DNA from: Streptomyces sp. NBRC 110035
GTDB taxonomy: Bacteria > Actinomycetota > Actinomycetes > Streptomycetales > Streptomycetaceae
DNA length: 64,000 bases
NCBI RefSeq assembly: GCF_000829695.1
Contig: NZ_BBNN01000018.1
Span: 310,001 to 374,000 of the forward strand
Direction: 5' to 3'
Below are positions 16,216 through 25,211 of this stretch, in pieces (the first letter of the stretch is position 1; each line of letters opens with the position of its first letter). The notes under the pieces are model-generated. The model searched no databases. It saw only the letters and a program-made list of their open reading frames with translations, and was not told the DNA's origin. The position numbers and the translations under genes were made by a program.

Positions 16216-17439
16216 TTACAGCGCCTGGGCGGCCGGCTTGACCATGCCCCTGACCGTGCGGGACTTCACGAAGTCGCCCATCGCGGTCATCTCCCACTCG
16301 CCGGAGAACTGGCGGATCAGCTTCGCCATCATGACGCCCGTCTGCGGCTCGGCGGCGGTGAGGTCGAAGCGCACCAGTTCCTCGCCGGTGGCGGCGTCCA
16401 GGAGGCGGCAGTACGCCTTGGCGACCTCGGTGAACTTCTGGCCGGAGAACGAGTTGACCGTGAAGACCAGCCCGGAGACGTCCTGGGGGAGCCGGCCGAG
16501 GTCGACCGTGATCGTCTCGTCGTCCCCGCCGCCCTCGCCCGTGAGGTTGTCGCCGGAGTGCCGGATCGCGCCGTTCACGATCTGCAGCTTGCCGAAGTAG
16601 CAGCTGTCGATGTGGTTGCGCTGCGGGCCGTACGCGATGACCGAGGCGTCGAGGTCGATGTCCTTGCCCCGGTACGCGGGCTCCCAGCCGAGGCCCATCC
16701 GGACCTGCGAGAGCAGCGGCCGGCCGCCCTTCATCAGGGAGACGGTCTGGTTCTTCTGGAGGCTGACCCGGCCCTTGTCCAGGTTGATCTTCCCGGTGCC
16801 CGGCGCGGGGGCGGGGGGCGCCGGGGGCGCGGCGGGGGCGGGCGGAGCCTGCGGGGCGGCCGTCGGCGGGGCCGGGGGCGCCGGCGCCGGAGGAGTGGCC
16901 GGCTGGGCCGGAGCGGCGGGCCGGGCGGGCGCGGCCGGTTCCTCGACCGTGACGCCGAAGTCGGTCGCGATGCCGGCCAGGCCGTTGGAGTAGCCCTGGC
17001 CGACCGCACGGGCCTTCCAGACGCCGTTGCGCAGATAGACCTCGACGATCACCAGGGCGGTCTCGTCGCCGAGGCGCGGGGGAGTGAAGGTGGCCAGGAC
17101 CGCGTTGTCGTCCGCGCCCCGGAGGGTGGCCGTCGGTTCGATGCCCCGGAACGTCTGGCCCTGGGCGTCGGGGCTCGCGGTGACGACGATCTTCTCGATG
17201 CCGGGCGGAACGGCCGCGGTGTCGATCGTGATGGCGTCCGGAGCGCCGCCGCCACCGGAGCGGTAGGTCACGCCGGGGCCCGCGGGCTGGTTGTAGAAGA
17301 TGAAGTCGTCGTCGGAGCGCACCTTGCCGTCGGCGGTGAGCAGCAGGCCCGATACGTCGAGCCGCACCGGGGCGGCGACGTCCACCGTCACGCGGGCGGT
17401 GGGGAGAGGGATGTTCGAGCCAGGGGTCATAGCTGTCAT
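16216..17439 (-). CDS. TerD-family protein with two TerD domains joined by a Pro/Ala linker
   Basis: 407 residues. The first TerD domain spans about residues 10-165 (LDVSGLLLTADGKVRSDDDF, later GIEKIVVTASPDAQGQTF). Residues about 168-218 are nearly all proline and alanine, a flexible spacer. The second domain (about 222-400) holds the TerD metal-site type motifs (VRMGLGWEPAY, DIDLDASVIAYG, GEGGGDDETITVDL and VNSFSGQKF). TerD domains bind calcium and belong to stress systems linked to tellurite, phage and DNA-damage tolerance. The other ter genes are not in the window. The start could be the ATG at 17439 or at 17430. Confidence 0.88.
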   Translation of the reverse strand: MTAMTPGSNIPLPTARVTVDVAAPVRLDVSGLLLTADGKVRSDDDFIFYNQPAGPGVTYRSGGGGAPDAITIDTAAVPPGIEKIVVTASPDAQGQTFRGIEPTATLRGADDNAVLATFTPPRLGDETALVIVEVYLRNGVWKARAVGQGYSNGLAGIATDFGVTVEEPAAPARPAAPAQPATPPAPAPPAPPTAAPQAPPAPAAPPAPPAPAPGTGKINLDKGRVSLQKNQTVSLMKGGRPLLSQVRMGLGWEPAYRGKDIDLDASVIAYGPQRNHIDSCYFGKLQIVNGAIRHSGDNLTGEGGGDDETITVDLGRLPQDVSGLVFTVNSFSGQKFTEVAKAYCRLLDAATGEELVRFDLTAAEPQTGVMMAKLIRQFSGEWEMTAMGDFVKSRTVRGMVKPAAQAL

Positions 17440-17525
17440 GCCGGGTGAACGAGCGAGGGGGTTTTACCGTTCCCTTACCTGTGACCCGTTCGGCGCAGTC
17501 GGTTTCCGGCCGTGTGGCGGCCCGG

Positions 17526-17750
17526 TCAGCGCCGGTTGCGGGGGTGGTCGCGGGCGGTGCGTTCGTTGCCGTGCTTGCAGGCGCCGGTCCAGCGGGCCAT
17601 GACGAGCTGGGGGTCGCCGCCGGCGGTGACCTCCCCGAGGAAACGGGCGGCCCGGTCGCCGTTCAGGGCGGTCGCGGGGCGGTCGTGGTGGGTGATGCGC
17701 ACGCTGCCGTTGGTGTGCGCCCGGTAGGCGAAGCCGTGGGGTCGGGGCAT
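17526..17750 (-). CDS. Small conserved hypothetical protein
   Basis: 74 residues from the ATG at 17750 (MPRPHGFAYR). It reads as one compact domain: HTNGSVRITHHDRPATALNG, then ARFLGEVTAGGDPQLVMARW and TGACKHGNERTARDHPRNRR. I recall similar small proteins in many streptomycetes, without assigned function. An upstream in-frame start at 17804 would add 18 proline-rich residues that look non-native. It ends 87 bp from the TerD gene start; no operon partner is evident. Confidence 0.65.
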   Translation of the reverse strand: MPRPHGFAYRAHTNGSVRITHHDRPATALNGDRAARFLGEVTAGGDPQLVMARWTGACKHGNERTARDHPRNRR

Positions 17751-17853
17751 GTGGGGATGGTACGGCGGTGAGGGCGGGGCGTCCCAGGGGTTTTCCGCCC
17801 TCACCGTTCCTGCCCTTTGCCGGGTCCGGGGCGGAGCCCCGGACCCGTTCTCC

Positions 17854-18843
17854 CTACGGCACCACCACGATCTTCCTGCCGACCCCCGCCGCGAACTGCT
17901 CCAGCGCCTGCGGGTACTGGTCCAGCGGCAGGCGGTCGCTGATGAAGACGTCCGGGTCCAGGACGCCCGTCGCGAAGAGTTCCGCGGCCCGCTCGTAGCT
18001 GTGCAGCACCGCCATCGACCCCGTGATCGTGATCTCCTGGTTGTAGATGCGGTACGGGTCGATCGTCACGCGGGTCGCGTAGTCCGCGACGCCGAACTGC
18101 AGGAAGGTGCCCGCCTTGGACACGCGGTCCAGGCCGTCCTGGATCGCCGCCGCGTTGCCCGTGGCGTCGATGACGAGGTCCCAGCCCTGGGGGCGGTCCA
18201 GTTCGTCCGGGTTCGCCGCCGAGGCGGAGACGCCCAGCCGCCGGGCGGTCTCCAGACGGGCCGGGTTCAGGTCCACCATGTCCACGCTCGCCGCGCCGGT
18301 CCGCTTGGCCAGCTCCAGCATCATCAGTCCCATGGTCCCGGAGCCGTAGATGAGGACGTGCGCGCCGAGGCGGGACTGCAGGACGTCGTAGCCGCGCACC
18401 GCGCAGGAGAGCGGCTCGATCAGGGCCGCGTCCTGGGTGCGGACGTGCTCGGGCAGCCTGACGCAGTTGGCCACCGGGGCCACCGCGTACTGGGCCGCCC
18501 CGCCCGCCGTGGTGACACCGATCGCCGCCCAGCGCTCGCACAGGTTGTTGTGGCCGGTACGGCAGTAGCGGCACTCGTAGCAGTACAGGGAGGGGTCCAC
18601 GGCGACCTGGTCGCCGAGCGACACCTCGGTGACCTGGGAGCCGACGCCGACCACCTCGCCGGCGAACTCGTGTCCCGGCACGATCGGCAGTGTGGGAGCG
18701 AACTCGCCCTGCAGGATGTGCAGGTCCGTGCCGCACAGTCCGCAGGCCGCGACCTCGACGACCACCTCGCGGGGCCCTGGCGTCGGGTCCGGGACCTCGG
18801 CGACGACGGCCTTGCCCGCGGACTCGATGACGGCGGCCTTCAT
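17854..18843 (-). CDS. Zinc-dependent medium-chain alcohol (polyol) dehydrogenase
   Basis: 329 residues. Catalytic zinc ligands are in CGLCGTDLH and GHEFAGEV; the structural zinc cysteines are in CYECRYCRTGHNNLCER. The NAD(P) Rossmann motif is the slightly altered YGSGTMGLMM, followed by DLNPARLETARRLG. The sequence is nearest to sorbitol/threonine-type dehydrogenases. It is last in a run DeoR - binding protein - two permeases - dehydrogenase, so it most likely oxidises the imported polyol to a ketose. Its ATG overlaps the stop of the permease gene before it. Confidence 0.88.
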   Translation of the reverse strand: MKAAVIESAGKAVVAEVPDPTPGPREVVVEVAACGLCGTDLHILQGEFAPTLPIVPGHEFAGEVVGVGSQVTEVSLGDQVAVDPSLYCYECRYCRTGHNNLCERWAAIGVTTAGGAAQYAVAPVANCVRLPEHVRTQDAALIEPLSCAVRGYDVLQSRLGAHVLIYGSGTMGLMMLELAKRTGAASVDMVDLNPARLETARRLGVSASAANPDELDRPQGWDLVIDATGNAAAIQDGLDRVSKAGTFLQFGVADYATRVTIDPYRIYNQEITITGSMAVLHSYERAAELFATGVLDPDVFISDRLPLDQYPQALEQFAAGVGRKIVVVP

Positions 18844-19703
18844 TTCACGGCTCCCAACGACAGGCCCTGGACGAGTTTGTCCTGGGCGGCGAATCCCGCG
18901 GCGAGCACCGGCAGGGAGATGACGAGCGACGCGGCGCACACCTTGGCCAGGAACAGGCCCTGGCTGGTGATGAAGCCGGTCAGGAAGACGGGGGCGGTCT
19001 CGGCGACCACACCCGTCAGGACCCGGGCGAACAGCAGTTCGTTCCAGCTGAAGATGAAGCAGATCAGGGCCGTCGCCGCGATGCCGGGCAGCGCCATCGG
19101 GGCGATGATGCGGGTCAGCACCGTCGGCAGCCGGGCGCCGTCGATCTGGGCGGCCTCGATCACCGCGACCGGTATCTCCGAGAGGAACGAGTGCATCATC
19201 CACACGGCGATCGGCAGGTTCATGGAGGTGTAGAGCAGGACGAGCAGCCAGATGTTGTCGAGCATCCCGGCGTTCTTGGCGAACAGGTAGATCGGCAGGA
19301 GGCCCGCCACGACCGGCAGCATCTTGGTGGAGAGGAAGAAGAACAGGACGTCCGTCCACCGCTTCACCGGCCGGATGGACAGGGCGTATGCCGCCGGGAG
19401 CGCGAGCAGCAGGACCAGGATCATCGAGGCCACGGACGCCACCGTCGAGTTGATCAGCGACGGCCAGGGGCTCGCGCCGCCGTCCGCGCCGAAGAACTCC
19501 CGGTATCCGTCCAGGGTGAGGGCGGCGGTGAACGACGGCGGGTTGGTGGCCGCGTCCTCCTCGGAGTGGAAGGACGTCAGCGCCATCCAGGCGATCGGCA
19601 GGAAGAAGACGATGCCGGTCAGCCAGGCCAGCAGGCCGAGTCCCGCTCCCTTGCGGAGCCGGGTCCGCGGCCGGCCGCGTTCGGGTGCAGCGATGGTGCT
19701 CAT
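18840..19703 (-). CDS. Sugar/polyol ABC transporter permease (MalG type)
   Basis: 287 residues with six hydrophobic segments. The inner-membrane loop EAAQIDGARLPTVLTRIIAP is the EAA motif that docks on the ATPase. It pairs with the second permease upstream, with ATGA-type overlaps on both sides (18840-18843 and 19700-19703). No ATPase gene lies in the operon; in Streptomyces such importers usually share the ATPase MsiK encoded elsewhere. Confidence 0.9.
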   Translation of the reverse strand: MSTIAAPERGRPRTRLRKGAGLGLLAWLTGIVFFLPIAWMALTSFHSEEDAATNPPSFTAALTLDGYREFFGADGGASPWPSLINSTVASVASMILVLLLALPAAYALSIRPVKRWTDVLFFFLSTKMLPVVAGLLPIYLFAKNAGMLDNIWLLVLLYTSMNLPIAVWMMHSFLSEIPVAVIEAAQIDGARLPTVLTRIIAPMALPGIAATALICFIFSWNELLFARVLTGVVAETAPVFLTGFITSQGLFLAKVCAASLVISLPVLAAGFAAQDKLVQGLSLGAVK

Positions 19704-20641
19704 GCGCGGGACGCCTCCTCGCGGAACAGGGACGACACGACGCGCAGGGCGAAGGTCGCGATGATGATCGAGCCGATGACCACCAGGACACCGGCGGCCG
19801 AGGCCAGACCGTTCTCGTGGGCCTGGTAGAAGGTCTGGTACACGGTGTACGGGAGGTTGGCGGTGCCCAGGCCACCGGACGTGATCGTGAAGACCGCGTC
19901 GAAGTTCTGCACGATGTAGATCGACCCGAGCAGGGCGCCCAGTTCGAGGTAGCGGCGCAGGTGGGGCAGGGTCAGATGGCGGAAGATCTGCCAGTCGCCG
20001 GCTCCGTCCACCCGGGCCGCCTCGATCTGCTCCTGGTCCCGGCTCTGCAGGCCCGCGAGCAGGATCAGCATCATGAACGGCGTCCACTGCCACACCAGCG
20101 CGGCCTCCACCGCGAGCAGCGGCATGTCGGAGATCCAGTCGGGCTGCGGGCCGCCGACGTAGTGCAGCAGGCCGTTGAACAGGCCGTACTCGGGGTTGTA
20201 GAGGACGTGCTTCCACAGCAGGGCCGCCGCCACCGGCACCACCAGGAACGGGGCGATGAGCAGGGTGCGGACGATGCCCCGGCCGCGGAACTTCCGGTCG
20301 AGCAGCAGGGCGAGGAGCAGTCCGAGGACCAGGCTGGCGAGGACGACCGCCACCGTCAGCAGGATCGTCGTCCACACCGACTGGCGCAGGTCGGAATCGC
20401 CGAGGACCTCCCCGTAGTTCGCGAAGCCGGCGAACTCCCGGGCGTCGGGGTAGAGGGAGTTCCAGTCGAAGAAGGAGATCACCAGCGTCGCCACGAAGGG
20501 CAGCTGGGTCACCGCGATCATGAAGATCAGGGCGGGCAGCAGCGGGGCCCTGGTGGCCCAGCCGCGCAGTCGGGCGGAGCGCCGTCCGCCGCCGGGGCGG
20601 AGGTCGGGGGCGGCCACGGGGGCCGTTGTCGTGGCGGTCAT
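19700..20641 (-). CDS. Sugar/polyol ABC transporter permease (MalF type)
   Basis: 313 residues with an about 30-residue cytoplasmic lead and six membrane segments. The EAA loop is EAARVDGAGDWQIFRHLTLP. It forms a heterodimer with the MalG-type partner. The gene starts inside the stop of the binding-protein gene and ends inside the start of the next permease, so the four genes are translated in a coupled chain. Confidence 0.9.
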   Translation of the reverse strand: MTATTTAPVAAPDLRPGGGRRSARLRGWATRAPLLPALIFMIAVTQLPFVATLVISFFDWNSLYPDAREFAGFANYGEVLGDSDLRQSVWTTILLTVAVVLASLVLGLLLALLLDRKFRGRGIVRTLLIAPFLVVPVAAALLWKHVLYNPEYGLFNGLLHYVGGPQPDWISDMPLLAVEAALVWQWTPFMMLILLAGLQSRDQEQIEAARVDGAGDWQIFRHLTLPHLRRYLELGALLGSIYIVQNFDAVFTITSGGLGTANLPYTVYQTFYQAHENGLASAAGVLVVIGSIIIATFALRVVSSLFREEASRA

Positions 20642-22011
20642 CGGCCCTCGTACTCCTCTGAGATCTCTTCGGCGAGCTGCTGGGACTTCTTCAGGGCCGA
20701 CTCGACGGACTGGCGTCCGGCGATGGCCGCGCTGATCTCCTGGGAGACCTGGGTGCCGAGATCCGTGAACTCGGGGATGCCGACGAACTGGATGCCGGGC
20801 GCCGGGCGCGGCTGCACCCCCGGGTCGTCCGGACGGGCCTGCTCGATGGCCTTCCTGGTCATCTCCTGGAAGGCACCGGCCTCCGCGCGGTAGTCCGGGT
20901 TCTCGTAGGTGGAGGCGCGCTTGCCGGCCGGGATGTTGGACCAGCCGATCTCGTCGCCGACCAGCTGCTCGTACTCCTTGCTGGAGGCCCACGAGACGAA
21001 CTTCCAGGCGTTGTCCGGGTTCCGGGAGGCGTTCTGGATGCCCCAGGCCCAGGTGTAGAGCCAGCCGGCCGACTCCGTCTTCTCCACGGGGGCGGGGACG
21101 TAGCCCATCTTGCCCTTGACGGGGGAGTTGGCGGACTCCAGGGAGCCCGCCGCGGAGGTGGCGTCGTACCACATCGCGGTCTTGCCCTGGGTGGTGTTGT
21201 TCAGGCACTCGGCGAAGCCGGACTGGGCGGCGCCGGCCTGGCCGTGCTCGCGCACCAGGCCGACGTAGAACTTCACCGCCTCCTGCCACTCCGGGGAGTC
21301 CAGGCGGGCGTTCCAGTCCTCGTCGAACCAGGTGCCGCCGAAGGTGTTCACCACGGTCGTCAGCGGTGCCATGACCTCGCCCCAGCCGGGCAGACCGCGC
21401 AGGCAGATGCCCTTCATGCCGGGCTCGGCCCCGTCGAGCTTCGCCGCGATCTCGCCCACCTCCTGCCAGGTGGGGTTGGCGGGCATCGTCAGGCCCTCCT
21501 GCTCGAGGAGGTCCTTGCGGTACATCAGGAACGAGGACTCGCCGTAGAAGGGCTGGCCGTAGAGCTTGTCGTCGTCCCCGGTGAGGGACTGGCGCATCGG
21601 CTCGAGGACGTCCTGCTGGTCGTAGTCGGGGTCCTCGTCGACGTAGGAGTCCATCTCCTTGAGCCAGCCGTTGCGGGCGTAGATCGGGATCTCGTAGTTG
21701 GACAGGGTGGCGACGTCGTACTGGCCGGCCTGGTTGGCGAAGTCCTGGCTGATCTTGTCGCGGACGTCGTTCTCCGGCAGCACCGTGAAGTTCACCTTGA
21801 TGCCGGTGTCCTTGGTGAAGTGCGCGGCGGTGAGCTTCTGCAGCTCCACCATCTGGGGGTTGTTGACCATCAGGACGTTGATGGCGTCACCGCCTGATCC
21901 GGCCCCGCCTGCTCCGACCCAGCAGCCGGAGAGCAGCGGGGCGAGTAGCGTCCCTGCGGCGACCGCGGCGAGTGTGGCTCGCGGCGGCCTCCGTCGGCTC
22001 TGGGTTCGCAT
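20638..22011 (-). CDS. Sugar/polyol ABC transporter substrate-binding lipoprotein
   Basis: 457 residues. The N-terminus has arginines, a hydrophobic stretch and the lipobox LLSGC, so the mature protein is anchored to the outer face of the membrane. The body is an SBP_bac_1 fold (INVLMVNNPQMVELQKL, later LYTWAWGIQNAS and AWKFVSWASSKEYEQLVG). The polyol dehydrogenase and DeoR regulator around it suggest a sorbitol-, mannitol- or xylitol-like substrate. AGGAG precedes the ATG. On the minus strand upstream (22080-22130) several TTCA repeats may be DeoR half-sites. Confidence 0.88.
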   Translation of the reverse strand: MRTQSRRRPPRATLAAVAAGTLLAPLLSGCWVGAGGAGSGGDAINVLMVNNPQMVELQKLTAAHFTKDTGIKVNFTVLPENDVRDKISQDFANQAGQYDVATLSNYEIPIYARNGWLKEMDSYVDEDPDYDQQDVLEPMRQSLTGDDDKLYGQPFYGESSFLMYRKDLLEQEGLTMPANPTWQEVGEIAAKLDGAEPGMKGICLRGLPGWGEVMAPLTTVVNTFGGTWFDEDWNARLDSPEWQEAVKFYVGLVREHGQAGAAQSGFAECLNNTTQGKTAMWYDATSAAGSLESANSPVKGKMGYVPAPVEKTESAGWLYTWAWGIQNASRNPDNAWKFVSWASSKEYEQLVGDEIGWSNIPAGKRASTYENPDYRAEAGAFQEMTRKAIEQARPDDPGVQPRPAPGIQFVGIPEFTDLGTQVSQEISAAIAGRQSVESALKKSQQLAEEISEEYEGR

Positions 22012-22160
22012 GGATCGCTCCTGGACTTAGAGGGAGGTACCGGGCGTCGCCTGGGGCGGCTCTGCCCGCGGGGGAGGTAAACCTTCTGCTGTGAACTGCT
22101 GAATGGATGAGCTGGTGAATCGGTGCGGTGGTGCGGTGGGGGCCGCCGGGTCGTCGTCGG

Positions 22161-22931
22161 TCAGACGCGGATGACCTGGGGGCCCAGCAGGGAGTAGCGG
22201 TGGGCCTCGGCCGCCGGGAGCAGCGTGCTCGTGACGATCGCCTCCAGCGCGCCGACGTCGGCGAACCGGCAGAAGCTGACCGCCCCGAACTTGCTGTGGA
22301 CGCCCGCGAACACCACCCGGCGCGAGGCCCGCAGCGCCTGTGTCTTGACCTCGCTGACCGCCGGGTCGGGCGTGGTCAGGCCGTGTTCGCGCGAGATGCC
22401 GTTGGCGCCGATGAACGCCAGGTCGATGACGAAACCGGAGAGCATCCTCGTCGTCCAGTGGTCGACGGTGGCGAGGGTGCCGGAGCGGACCCGGCCACCG
22501 AGCAGCAGGACGGACACGGTGCCGGTCTCGGCGAGCGCGCCCGCGACCGGCAGGGAGGCGGTGACCACGGTCAGTGCCCGGTCCCGGGGCAGCGCCTCGG
22601 CGATGAGCTGCGGCGTGAAGCCCTCGTCGACGAACACCGTCTCCGCGTCGCCGAGCAGCTCGGCCGCCGCGTTCGCGACCCGCCGCTTCTCGGCCACATG
22701 GCTGGTGGCACGGAAGGCGAGCGTGGTCTCGAAGGCGGCGCTCTCCACGGGATAGGCGCCGCCGTGGGTGCGGCGCACCAGGCCGTGGTCCTCCAGGACG
22801 CGCAGATCCCGCCGTACGGTCTCCTTGGCCACGCCCAGATCGGCGGCGAGCGTCGTCACGTCGACCGAGCCGGTGGCGCGTGCCACCCGTACGATCTCGC
22901 GCTGGCGCTCCTCGGCCGTTCTGTCGCTCAT
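22161..22931 (-). CDS. DeoR/GlpR family transcriptional regulator
   Basis: 256 residues. The N-terminal helix-turn-helix is RQREIVRVARATGSVDVTTL, AADLGVAKETVRRDLRVLED and HGLVRRTHGGA, which is diagnostic for DeoR. The C-terminal sugar-phosphate sensor domain has VFVDEGFTPQLIAEAL, TVVTASLPVAGAL, LLLGGRVRSGTLATVD and IDLAFIGANGISREHGLTT. It lies 149 bp upstream of the polyol importer in the same direction and is its probable repressor, released by a phosphorylated sugar or polyol. Confidence 0.92.
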   Translation of the reverse strand: MSDRTAEERQREIVRVARATGSVDVTTLAADLGVAKETVRRDLRVLEDHGLVRRTHGGAYPVESAAFETTLAFRATSHVAEKRRVANAAAELLGDAETVFVDEGFTPQLIAEALPRDRALTVVTASLPVAGALAETGTVSVLLLGGRVRSGTLATVDHWTTRMLSGFVIDLAFIGANGISREHGLTTPDPAVSEVKTQALRASRRVVFAGVHSKFGAVSFCRFADVGALEAIVTSTLLPAAEAHRYSLLGPQVIRV

Positions 22932-23139
22932 GGCCGCACACCTGCTTCCTGCGTCGGTTGCCCGTTCGGGCCCCTTGAGGGCCTGCAGGAAGTTGTACAG
23001 CGGGTGTGCGGAGCTGACCAGGCCTGTTGAGTGACCGGTCCTGCCCGTTTGTGCCCGTTCGGCTCGGGAGGGGTCCGCCTCGGACCTGGACGGGGGCGGA
23101 GGGGGGCGGGGAAGCGGGCGCCGCGGGTGCCCGAATGCG

Positions 23140-23174
23140 GCGGCGGGCGGGCCCGTTCGGTGCCCGCCCGCCGC
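23140..23174. terminator. Hairpin after the uronate dehydrogenase gene
   Basis: Arms 23140-23152 and 23162-23174 pair over 13 bases with a 9-nt loop, 53 bp after the leftward stop at 23228. The gap 22932-23227 shows nothing else apart from the leader of the DeoR gene. Confidence 0.7.
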
Positions 23175-23227
23175 TGTGGACGTCGATTTTCCGCCGCCGT
23201 ACCCCCGGCGCCGTGCCGCAGATGTCG

Positions 23228-24037
23228 TCAGTGCGGCCAGATCGGCGGATCGGTGACGAAGCGTCCGCCCAGGCGTGCCTGCGCCGGGTCGGCCGGGTCC
23301 AGTTCGCCCTGCTCGGCGACGAGCTTCGCGGCGAACGGCTCGGAGTCGTCCTGCGGGTCGTAGCCGAGGGCGCGCGCGGAGGTGAGGTCCCACCACAGCC
23401 GGGTGTTGGCGGACGAGCCGTGGACGACCGTGTGGCCGACGTCCTCGGCGGTCAGGGCCGCGTGGAAGAGGCGGGCGCCGTCGGCGGGGCTCATCCACAC
23501 CGAGAGCATCCGTACGCTGGTCGGCTCGGGGAAGCAGGAGCCGATGCGTACGGAGACGGTCTCCAGGCCGTGCTTGTCCCAGTACAGCTGGGCGAGGTCC
23601 TCGCCGAAGCACTTGGACAGCCCGTAGAAGGTGTCCGGGCGGCGCGGGGTGTCGACGGGGATCAGGGGGTCGTCGCCCCGGGGGCGCGGGGTGTATCCGA
23701 CGGCGTGGTTGGAGGAGGCGAAGGCGATGCGCTCCACGCCCTCCTCGCGCGCGGCCTCGTACAGGTGGTACGTGCCCTCGATGTTCGCCGTGAGGATCTT
23801 CTCGAACGGGGCTTCCAGGGAGATGCCCGCGAGATGGATGATCGCGTCGACCCCGCGGACCGCCTCGCGCACGGCCTCCCGGTCGGCCAGATCCGCGACG
23901 ACCGCGTCCGGCTCGCCCTCGACCGGCCGCAGGTCGAGCAGGCGCAGTTCGTAGCCGTAGTCCGGGAGCAGGGCCCGCATCAGGGTGCCGAGACCGCCGG
24001 CGGCGCCGGTGAGCAGGACGGTGCGGGGAGCGGGCAT
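23228..24037 (-). CDS. udh: Uronate dehydrogenase (NAD-dependent, SDR/epimerase family)
   Basis: 269 residues. The NAD site is LLTGAAGGLGTLMR and the catalytic YxxxK is in TFYGLSKCFGEDLA. The segment VSVRIGSCFPEPTSVRMLSVWMSP is typical of uronate dehydrogenases, which oxidise D-galacturonate or D-glucuronate to the aldaro-lactone. AAGGAG lies 7 bases before the ATG at 24037. It is divergent from kdgD over a 232-bp control region, and the two would act in the same oxidative uronate pathway. The aldarate dehydratase that must act between them is not adjacent. Confidence 0.85.
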   Translation of the reverse strand: MPAPRTVLLTGAAGGLGTLMRALLPDYGYELRLLDLRPVEGEPDAVVADLADREAVREAVRGVDAIIHLAGISLEAPFEKILTANIEGTYHLYEAAREEGVERIAFASSNHAVGYTPRPRGDDPLIPVDTPRRPDTFYGLSKCFGEDLAQLYWDKHGLETVSVRIGSCFPEPTSVRMLSVWMSPADGARLFHAALTAEDVGHTVVHGSSANTRLWWDLTSARALGYDPQDDSEPFAAKLVAEQGELDPADPAQARLGGRFVTDPPIWPH

Positions 24038-24060
24038 CGAGGATCTCCTTGCGTCACCGG

Positions 24061-24080
24061 CCGTGCATGTGCGTGCACGG
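24061..24080. promoter_or_regulatory. Inverted repeat in the udh-kdgD control region
   Basis: CCGTGCA (24061-24067) and TGCACGG (24074-24080) form 7-bp inverted arms around six bases, just upstream of the udh ribosome-binding site. It may be an operator for udh. The regulator is not identified. Confidence 0.45.
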
Positions 24081-24186
24081 CATTCATATGCGTGGACACG
24101 GTAAGGAGGTGTTCCGTCGCCCGTCAAGTATCCCCCGTCCTTTCGTGGGCTGGGGAAATCGGCCGGCGCGTGACAGGTCGGTGCGC

Positions 24187-24216
24187 TTGACCGGCGCCCC
24201 GGGAGCGCCCTAGCGT
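24187..24216 (+). promoter_or_regulatory. Candidate vegetative promoter of kdgD
   Basis: TTGACC (24187-24192) and TAGCGT (24211-24216) are separated by 18 bases and fit the HrdB pattern. The start of transcription would be near 24223, exactly where the IclR-like box begins. Confidence 0.55.
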
Positions 24217-24222
24217 GACCTC

Positions 24223-24239
24223 GTTCAGAAATATAGACA
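24223..24239 (+). promoter_or_regulatory. IclR-like box upstream of kdgD
   Basis: The sequence GTTCAGAAATATAGACA at 24223-24239 closely resembles GTTCAGTATATAGAACA at 49685-49701 upstream of the 2-oxoglutarate-semialdehyde dehydrogenase gene, with one extra base in the centre. Each sits immediately before a gene of the same proposed pathway. Confidence 0.5.
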
Positions 24240-24269
24240 TCAGTCAAGAATGTGGACCTGGGAGAGCTT

Positions 24270-25211
24270 GTGACACCAGCCCCTCTCGCCGCCCGACTCG
24301 GCATCCCCAGCGGACCGCTGTTCTTCCCGGTCACCGCCTACGGACCCGACGGCTCCGTCGACCTCGAGACCTACCGGCTCCATGTGCGCGGCGGGGTCGA
24401 GGCCGGGGCCGCCGCCGTCTTCGCCTGCTGTGGCACCGGGGAGTTCCACGCCCTGACACCCGAGGAGTTCGAAGCGTGCGTGCGGGTCGCCGTCGAGGCG
24501 GCCGACGGACGCGTCCCGGTCGTCGCGGGCGCCGGATACGGCACCGGCCTCGCGGTGCGCTGGGCCGGGATCGCCGAGCGGGCCGGGGCGGACGGGCTGC
24601 TCGCCATGCCGCCCTACCTGGTGCGGGCCGGCCAGGCGGGCCTGGTCCGGCACTACCGCGCACTCGCCGCGGCAACCACCCTCCCGGTGATCGTCTACCA
24701 GCGCGACAACGCCCTGTTCACGCCCGAGGGCGTCGTCGACCTGGCCCGCACCGAGGGGATCATCGGCCTCAAGGACGGCCACGGCGACCTCGACCACATG
24801 CAGCGGATCGTCAGTGCCGTACGCACCGAAGTCCCGGGCGAGTTCCTGTACTTCAACGGCCTGCCCACCGCCGAGCAGACCCAGCTCGCCTACCGCGCCC
24901 TCGGTGTCACCCTCTACTCGTCCGCGGTGTTCTGCTTCGTCCCCGAGATCGCCCTCGCCTGCCACCGGGCCCTGCACACCGGCGACCGGGCCACCGTGGA
25001 CCGCCTGCTCGACGGCTTCTACCGGCCCTTCGTCGAACTGCGCGACCAGGGCCACGGATACGCCGTCTCCCTGGTCAAGGCGGGGGTGCGGCTGCGCGGC
25101 CTGGACGTGGGCGAGGTCCGGCCGCCACTCGACGAGCCGGCCGGGGATCATGTCAGGCGACTCGCTCGGCTGATCGAGCGGGGACTCGCACTGATCGAGG
25201 AGGCCAAGTGA
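24270..25211 (+). CDS. kdgD: 5-dehydro-4-deoxyglucarate dehydratase (DapA family)
   Basis: 313 residues from the GTG at 24270, chosen because GGGAGAG lies 6 bases upstream; the GTG at 24252 has no such site. DapA-family landmarks: FFPVTAYGPDGSVDL, CCGTGEFHALTPEE, VIVYQRDN (Y143) and GIIGLKDGHGDL (K168, Schiff base). The KDG spacing and the following YFNGLPTAE fit KdgD, which dehydrates and decarboxylates 5-keto-4-deoxy-glucarate to 2-oxoglutarate semialdehyde. Its stop overlaps the start of the next gene. Upstream lie an HrdB-like promoter and an IclR-like box. Confidence 0.85.
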   Translation: MTPAPLAARLGIPSGPLFFPVTAYGPDGSVDLETYRLHVRGGVEAGAAAVFACCGTGEFHALTPEEFEACVRVAVEAADGRVPVVAGAGYGTGLAVRWAGIAERAGADGLLAMPPYLVRAGQAGLVRHYRALAAATTLPVIVYQRDNALFTPEGVVDLARTEGIIGLKDGHGDLDHMQRIVSAVRTEVPGEFLYFNGLPTAEQTQLAYRALGVTLYSSAVFCFVPEIALACHRALHTGDRATVDRLLDGFYRPFVELRDQGHGYAVSLVKAGVRLRGLDVGEVRPPLDEPAGDHVRRLARLIERGLALIEEAK

